This document shows, one piece after another, positions 16,090 to 17,918 of a stretch of 17,918 bases of DNA. Position numbers and translations under genes: made by a program. A model generated the notes under the pieces. It was not told the origin of the DNA and did not search any database. It saw only the letters and a list, made by a program, of their open reading frames with translations. The DNA lies in contig UQZY01000036.1 of NCBI GenBank assembly GCA_900545655.1, positions 1-17,918 on the forward strand, read 5' to 3'. Source of the DNA: an uncultured Oscillospiraceae bacterium. Its GTDB lineage: Bacteria; Bacillota; Clostridia; Oscillospirales; Acutalibacteraceae. Positions within the stretch are counted from its first letter, which is position 1. Each line of letters opens with the position of its first letter.

Positions 16090-16102
16090 TTATTTTTATT
16101 TG

Positions 16103-16131
16103 TTGAGAAATGGATAAATATATGGTATCCT
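16103..16131 (+). promoter_or_regulatory. Sigma-A-type promoter for the Asp23-nusB unit
   Basis: -35 TTGAGA (16103-16108, one mismatch), 17-nt spacer, -10 TATCCT (16126-16131) with an extended TG. It would allow growth-phase expression of the Asp23 protein, nusB and the TsaD-like gene independent of the sporulation operon. Confidence 0.58.
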
Positions 16132-16171
16132 AATTGTATATTTATTCATGTGTATAAGGAGGAACTTTAAA

Positions 16172-16558
16172 TTGTCTGAAATGAACAATTTTTCAAGTGA
16201 ACTTGTCATTTCTGAGGAAGTTATTGCAACAATAGCTTGCAATGCTGCGAGAGATGTTGAGGGTGTTGAGGGACTCGGCGACAGACCTGCTGACGTTTAC
16301 ACCGCTTTTAAGATAAATACAAACAATTTAAGACACGTAAAAGTTACCATGTCCGACTATGACATAAAGCTTCATATCTACGTTTTGCTCAATAGTTCGG
16401 CACGTATCGGAGAGGTTGCCGAGAACATACAAAATTCCATTAAATCCGCAGTACAGAACATGACCGGAAGAGTTGTCACTAAGGTTGACGTGACGATTAA
16501 CGGTATTTATTCTGATATTGGTGAGTACGCAGCTGCTCCCGTTGAACCTACAGAGTAA
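16172..16558 (+). CDS. Asp23/Gls24 family envelope stress protein
   Basis: A 128-aa protein of the Asp23/Gls24 (DUF322) family. The characteristic run is ELVISEEVIATIACNAARDVEGVEGL near the N-terminus, then an alternating beta-strand part (VKVTMSDYDIKLHIYVLL) and a C-terminal VTKVDVTINGIY. Family members are small cytosolic proteins linked to membrane or envelope stress; the clostridial gene next to nusB has no proven function. The start is a TTG at 16172: AAGGAGG (16156-16162) lies 9 nt before it but 18 nt before the next ATG (16181), and the longer reading from 16148 lacks a site. It has its own promoter and is followed after 1 nt by hairpins that separate it from nusB. Confidence 0.88.
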   Translation: MSEMNNFSSELVISEEVIATIACNAARDVEGVEGLGDRPADVYTAFKINTNNLRHVKVTMSDYDIKLHIYVLLNSSARIGEVAENIQNSIKSAVQNMTGRVVTKVDVTINGIYSDIGEYAAAPVEPTE

Positions 16559-16559
16559 C

Positions 16560-16618
16560 AAGCCGAAGTTGTTTTGGCTTTATCGACAAAACCCGCCCGC
16601 CTCGGCTGACCTTGTCGA
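16560..16618 (+). promoter_or_regulatory. Leader hairpin and alternative pairing ahead of the nusB terminator
   Basis: A first hairpin, AAGCCGAAG (16560-16568) with TTTTGGCTT (16572-16580) around a TTG loop, begins two bases after the Asp23 stop. Next, TCGACAA (16583-16589) is a perfect 7-bp complement of TTGTCGA (16612-16618), and this overlaps the 3' arm of the terminator. The two folds cannot form together, so this looks like an attenuator; which fold wins is not known. Confidence 0.4.
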
Positions 16619-16635
16619 GGTGGGACTTTTTCTTT
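16596..16635 (+). terminator. Intrinsic terminator-like hairpin between Asp23 gene and nusB
   Basis: CCCGCCTCGG (16596-16605) pairs with TCGAGGTGGG (16615-16624) through ten pairs, two of them G-U, with a 9-nt loop, followed by ACTTTTTCTTTT. No separate promoter is seen between it and nusB, so read-through must feed nusB, or termination is partial or regulated. Confidence 0.7.
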
Positions 16636-16662
16636 TAACAGATTTTTATTCCGGAGGGTAAA

Positions 16663-17061
16663 ATGAACAGAAGTAAAGAGAGAGAACAGGCATTTATGCT
16701 TGTTTTTGAGAAGAGCTTCAACCCGGAGCTCAGCGTTGAGGATATCTTCAGCATGGCAATTGAGTCGGATTTTATGAAGCCGTCGGATTTTGCGCAAAGA
16801 CTTGCTCTTACGACAGTGGAAAACATCGACGAGATTGATAGTAAGATAAACGAGTATTCCTCTGGTTGGACAGTTGACCGCATAACGAAGGTATCGCTTT
16901 CAATTCTTCGTATTGCCGTTTGTGAGTTGCTTTATATGGACGACATACCCGTGGGCGTCTCCATAAACGAAGCTGTGGAGCTTGCAAAAACATATGCGGG
17001 AAAGGACGACAGCCAGTTTATAAACGGAGTTCTCGGAGCTGTTTCAAGAAATGAAAAATAA
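16663..17061 (+). CDS. nusB: Transcription antitermination factor NusB
   Basis: A 132-aa, all-helical RNA-binding protein that pairs with NusE (S10) on boxA RNA to support antitermination in rRNA operons. Family features: the N-terminal REQAFMLVFEK helix, the middle TKVSLSILRIAVCELLYM, and the C-terminal INEAVELAKTYAGKDDSQFINGVLG signature. Length is normal for the family. GGAGGG at 16653-16658 lies 4 nt before the ATG. The next gene starts 11 nt inside its 3' end, so the two are translationally coupled. A terminator-like hairpin upstream may limit its expression; as NusB itself acts in antitermination, feedback is conceivable but unproven. Confidence 0.95.
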   Translation: MNRSKEREQAFMLVFEKSFNPELSVEDIFSMAIESDFMKPSDFAQRLALTTVENIDEIDSKINEYSSGWTVDRITKVSLSILRIAVCELLYMDDIPVGVSINEAVELAKTYAGKDDSQFINGVLGAVSRNEK

Positions 17062-17918
17062 GACGAAGCTTTGGCTTGGAATTGACACAAGCAATTATAC
17101 AACCTCGGTTGCGGTTTATGATTCCGAAAGCGGCAGAGTTCTGCAAAGGAAAAAGCTTCTTCCCGTAAAGCACGGTGAGAGAGGAATAAGGCAGAGTGAC
17201 GCTGTTTTTCATCACACACAGCAGATACGCGAGGTCATGGAGCTTATAACAGAAGATTTATCCGAATTCGGAGTAAGTGACCTGAGAAGTATAAGCGCTG
17301 TTGCCGTTTCAATAAAGCCGTGTTATACGGAAACCTCGTATATGCCGTGCTTTACGGTCGGACATACCGTCGCAAGGACTCTTTCAACGGCACTGTCGGT
17401 ACCTCTTTATGAATTTTCTCACCAGGAAGGGCATATTTCTGCCGCCGTATTTTCGGCCGGATGTGAAGACCTCTTCGGAAAGGACTTTCTTGCCTTTCAT
17501 GTTTCGGGCGGAACTACGGAGATGCTTATGGTCTCTCCGAGTGACAGGTGCCCGGTAAGTGCAAGTGTAATAGGGGCGTCACGTGACCTTAAAGCCGGAC
17601 AGGCTATTGACCGTATCGGAGTTTTACTGGGACTTGATTTTCCATGCGGGCCCGCGCTTGAAGAACTGGCTCTTAAAAGCAAGAGAGAGTTTGACTTGCA
17701 AATACCGAAGCTTGATTCTGCATTTGACTGCAGTCTTTCCGGAGTGGAAAACAAGTGCAAAAAAATGATTGAGGATGACGGATTACCGTGTGATACGGCT
17801 CTTTTTTGCATAAAGTATATCGAAAAGGCGATTCTCACTATGGCAAAGACCGGTATGGAAAGTTACCCGGAGCTGCCGATAGTCTTTTCCGGAGGCGTTA
17901 TGTCAAATTCGATAATAA
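17051..17918 (+). CDS. TsaD-like (peptidase M22/Kae1 family) protein, C-terminus outside the window
   Basis: Partial gene, 289 codons open to the window end. It belongs to the ASKHA fold family of TsaD/Kae1: N-terminal phosphate loop LGIDTSNYTTSVAVYD, metal-site motif HQEGH with His124 and His128, nucleotide-binding SGGTTEML (152-159), then GQAIDRIGVLLGL with Asp187, CGPALEELA, and VFSGGVMSN near the cut end. TsaD proper makes the threonylcarbamoyl-adenosine (t6A) base in tRNA and has ETSCDET in its first motif; here that is DTSNYTT, so this is likely a paralogue and not the t6A enzyme itself. The final Asp ligand and C-terminus (some tens of residues) are outside. The ATG at 17051 overlaps the nusB end by 11 nt. 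A glycoprotease/M22 label is common for such proteins, but protease action is unproven. Confidence 0.85.
   Translation, partial: MKNKTKLWLGIDTSNYTTSVAVYDSESGRVLQRKKLLPVKHGERGIRQSDAVFHHTQQIREVMELITEDLSEFGVSDLRSISAVAVSIKPCYTETSYMPCFTVGHTVARTLSTALSVPLYEFSHQEGHISAAVFSAGCEDLFGKDFLAFHVSGGTTEMLMVSPSDRCPVSASVIGASRDLKAGQAIDRIGVLLGLDFPCGPALEELALKSKREFDLQIPKLDSAFDCSLSGVENKCKKMIEDDGLPCDTALFCIKYIEKAILTMAKTGMESYPELPIVFSGGVMSNSII

Noticed and set aside
16083..16096. AAAATAATTATTTT palindrome as the spoIIIA operon terminator
   Set aside because: No G or C in the stem, so it would not be stable enough for intrinsic termination.

Overview
The window looks like chromosome of an endospore-forming member of the Clostridia (Bacillota), most likely near the Oscillospirales/Ruminococcaceae. 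The signs are a spoIIIA sporulation cluster followed by an Asp23/Gls24 gene, nusB and a TsaD-like gene; the clostridial layout of a short AICAR formyltransferase gene, purD and a fused purL; moderate GC; strong Shine-Dalgarno sites; and U-tailed terminators. There are no tRNA or rRNA genes, CRISPR arrays, insertion sequences or phage genes.

Region 1 (1-6580, +) is the end of a purine operon: a stand-alone AICAR formyltransferase (the transformylase half of PurH), purD and a long PurL with a built-in glutaminase domain. The first gene differs sharply in codon use from everything after it. Behind purL come three imperfect 39-nt tandem repeats and a branched, U-tailed RNA structure that probably ends the operon.

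Region 2 (6580-10110) holds an OFA-type MFS transporter gene with its own promoter. A convergent two-gene membrane operon follows (a Pr6Pr/AIG1-like protein and a GtrA-like protein, - strand), sharing a two-way terminator with the transporter. Divergent from that pair is a phosphoribosyltransferase gene (178 aa, Apt/Hpt-like).

Region 3 (10110-13130, -) is a YfhO-family polytopic membrane protein. Its probable leader of about 237 nt carries a degenerate 23-nt repeat (core TTCAG on the + strand).

Region 4 (13149-16089, +) is a sporulation operon, spoIIIAC-AD-AE-AF-AG-AH, behind a good match to a sigma-E promoter. spoIIIAA and spoIIIAB are absent from the usual place. SpoIIIAE and especially SpoIIIAF are short, and spoIIIAF overlaps spoIIIAG by 62 nt. 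These proteins would build the mother cell part of the channel that keeps the forespore active.

Region 5 (16103-17918, +) starts at a separate sigma-A-like promoter: an Asp23/Gls24 protein, a terminator-like structure with a possible alternative fold, nusB, and a TsaD-like (peptidase M22 family) gene that runs off the window end.

I found no clear new multi-gene system. The best leads are the streamlined spoIIIA locus, the terminator-like structure ahead of nusB, the folded element after purL, and the repeat-bearing leader of yfhO.
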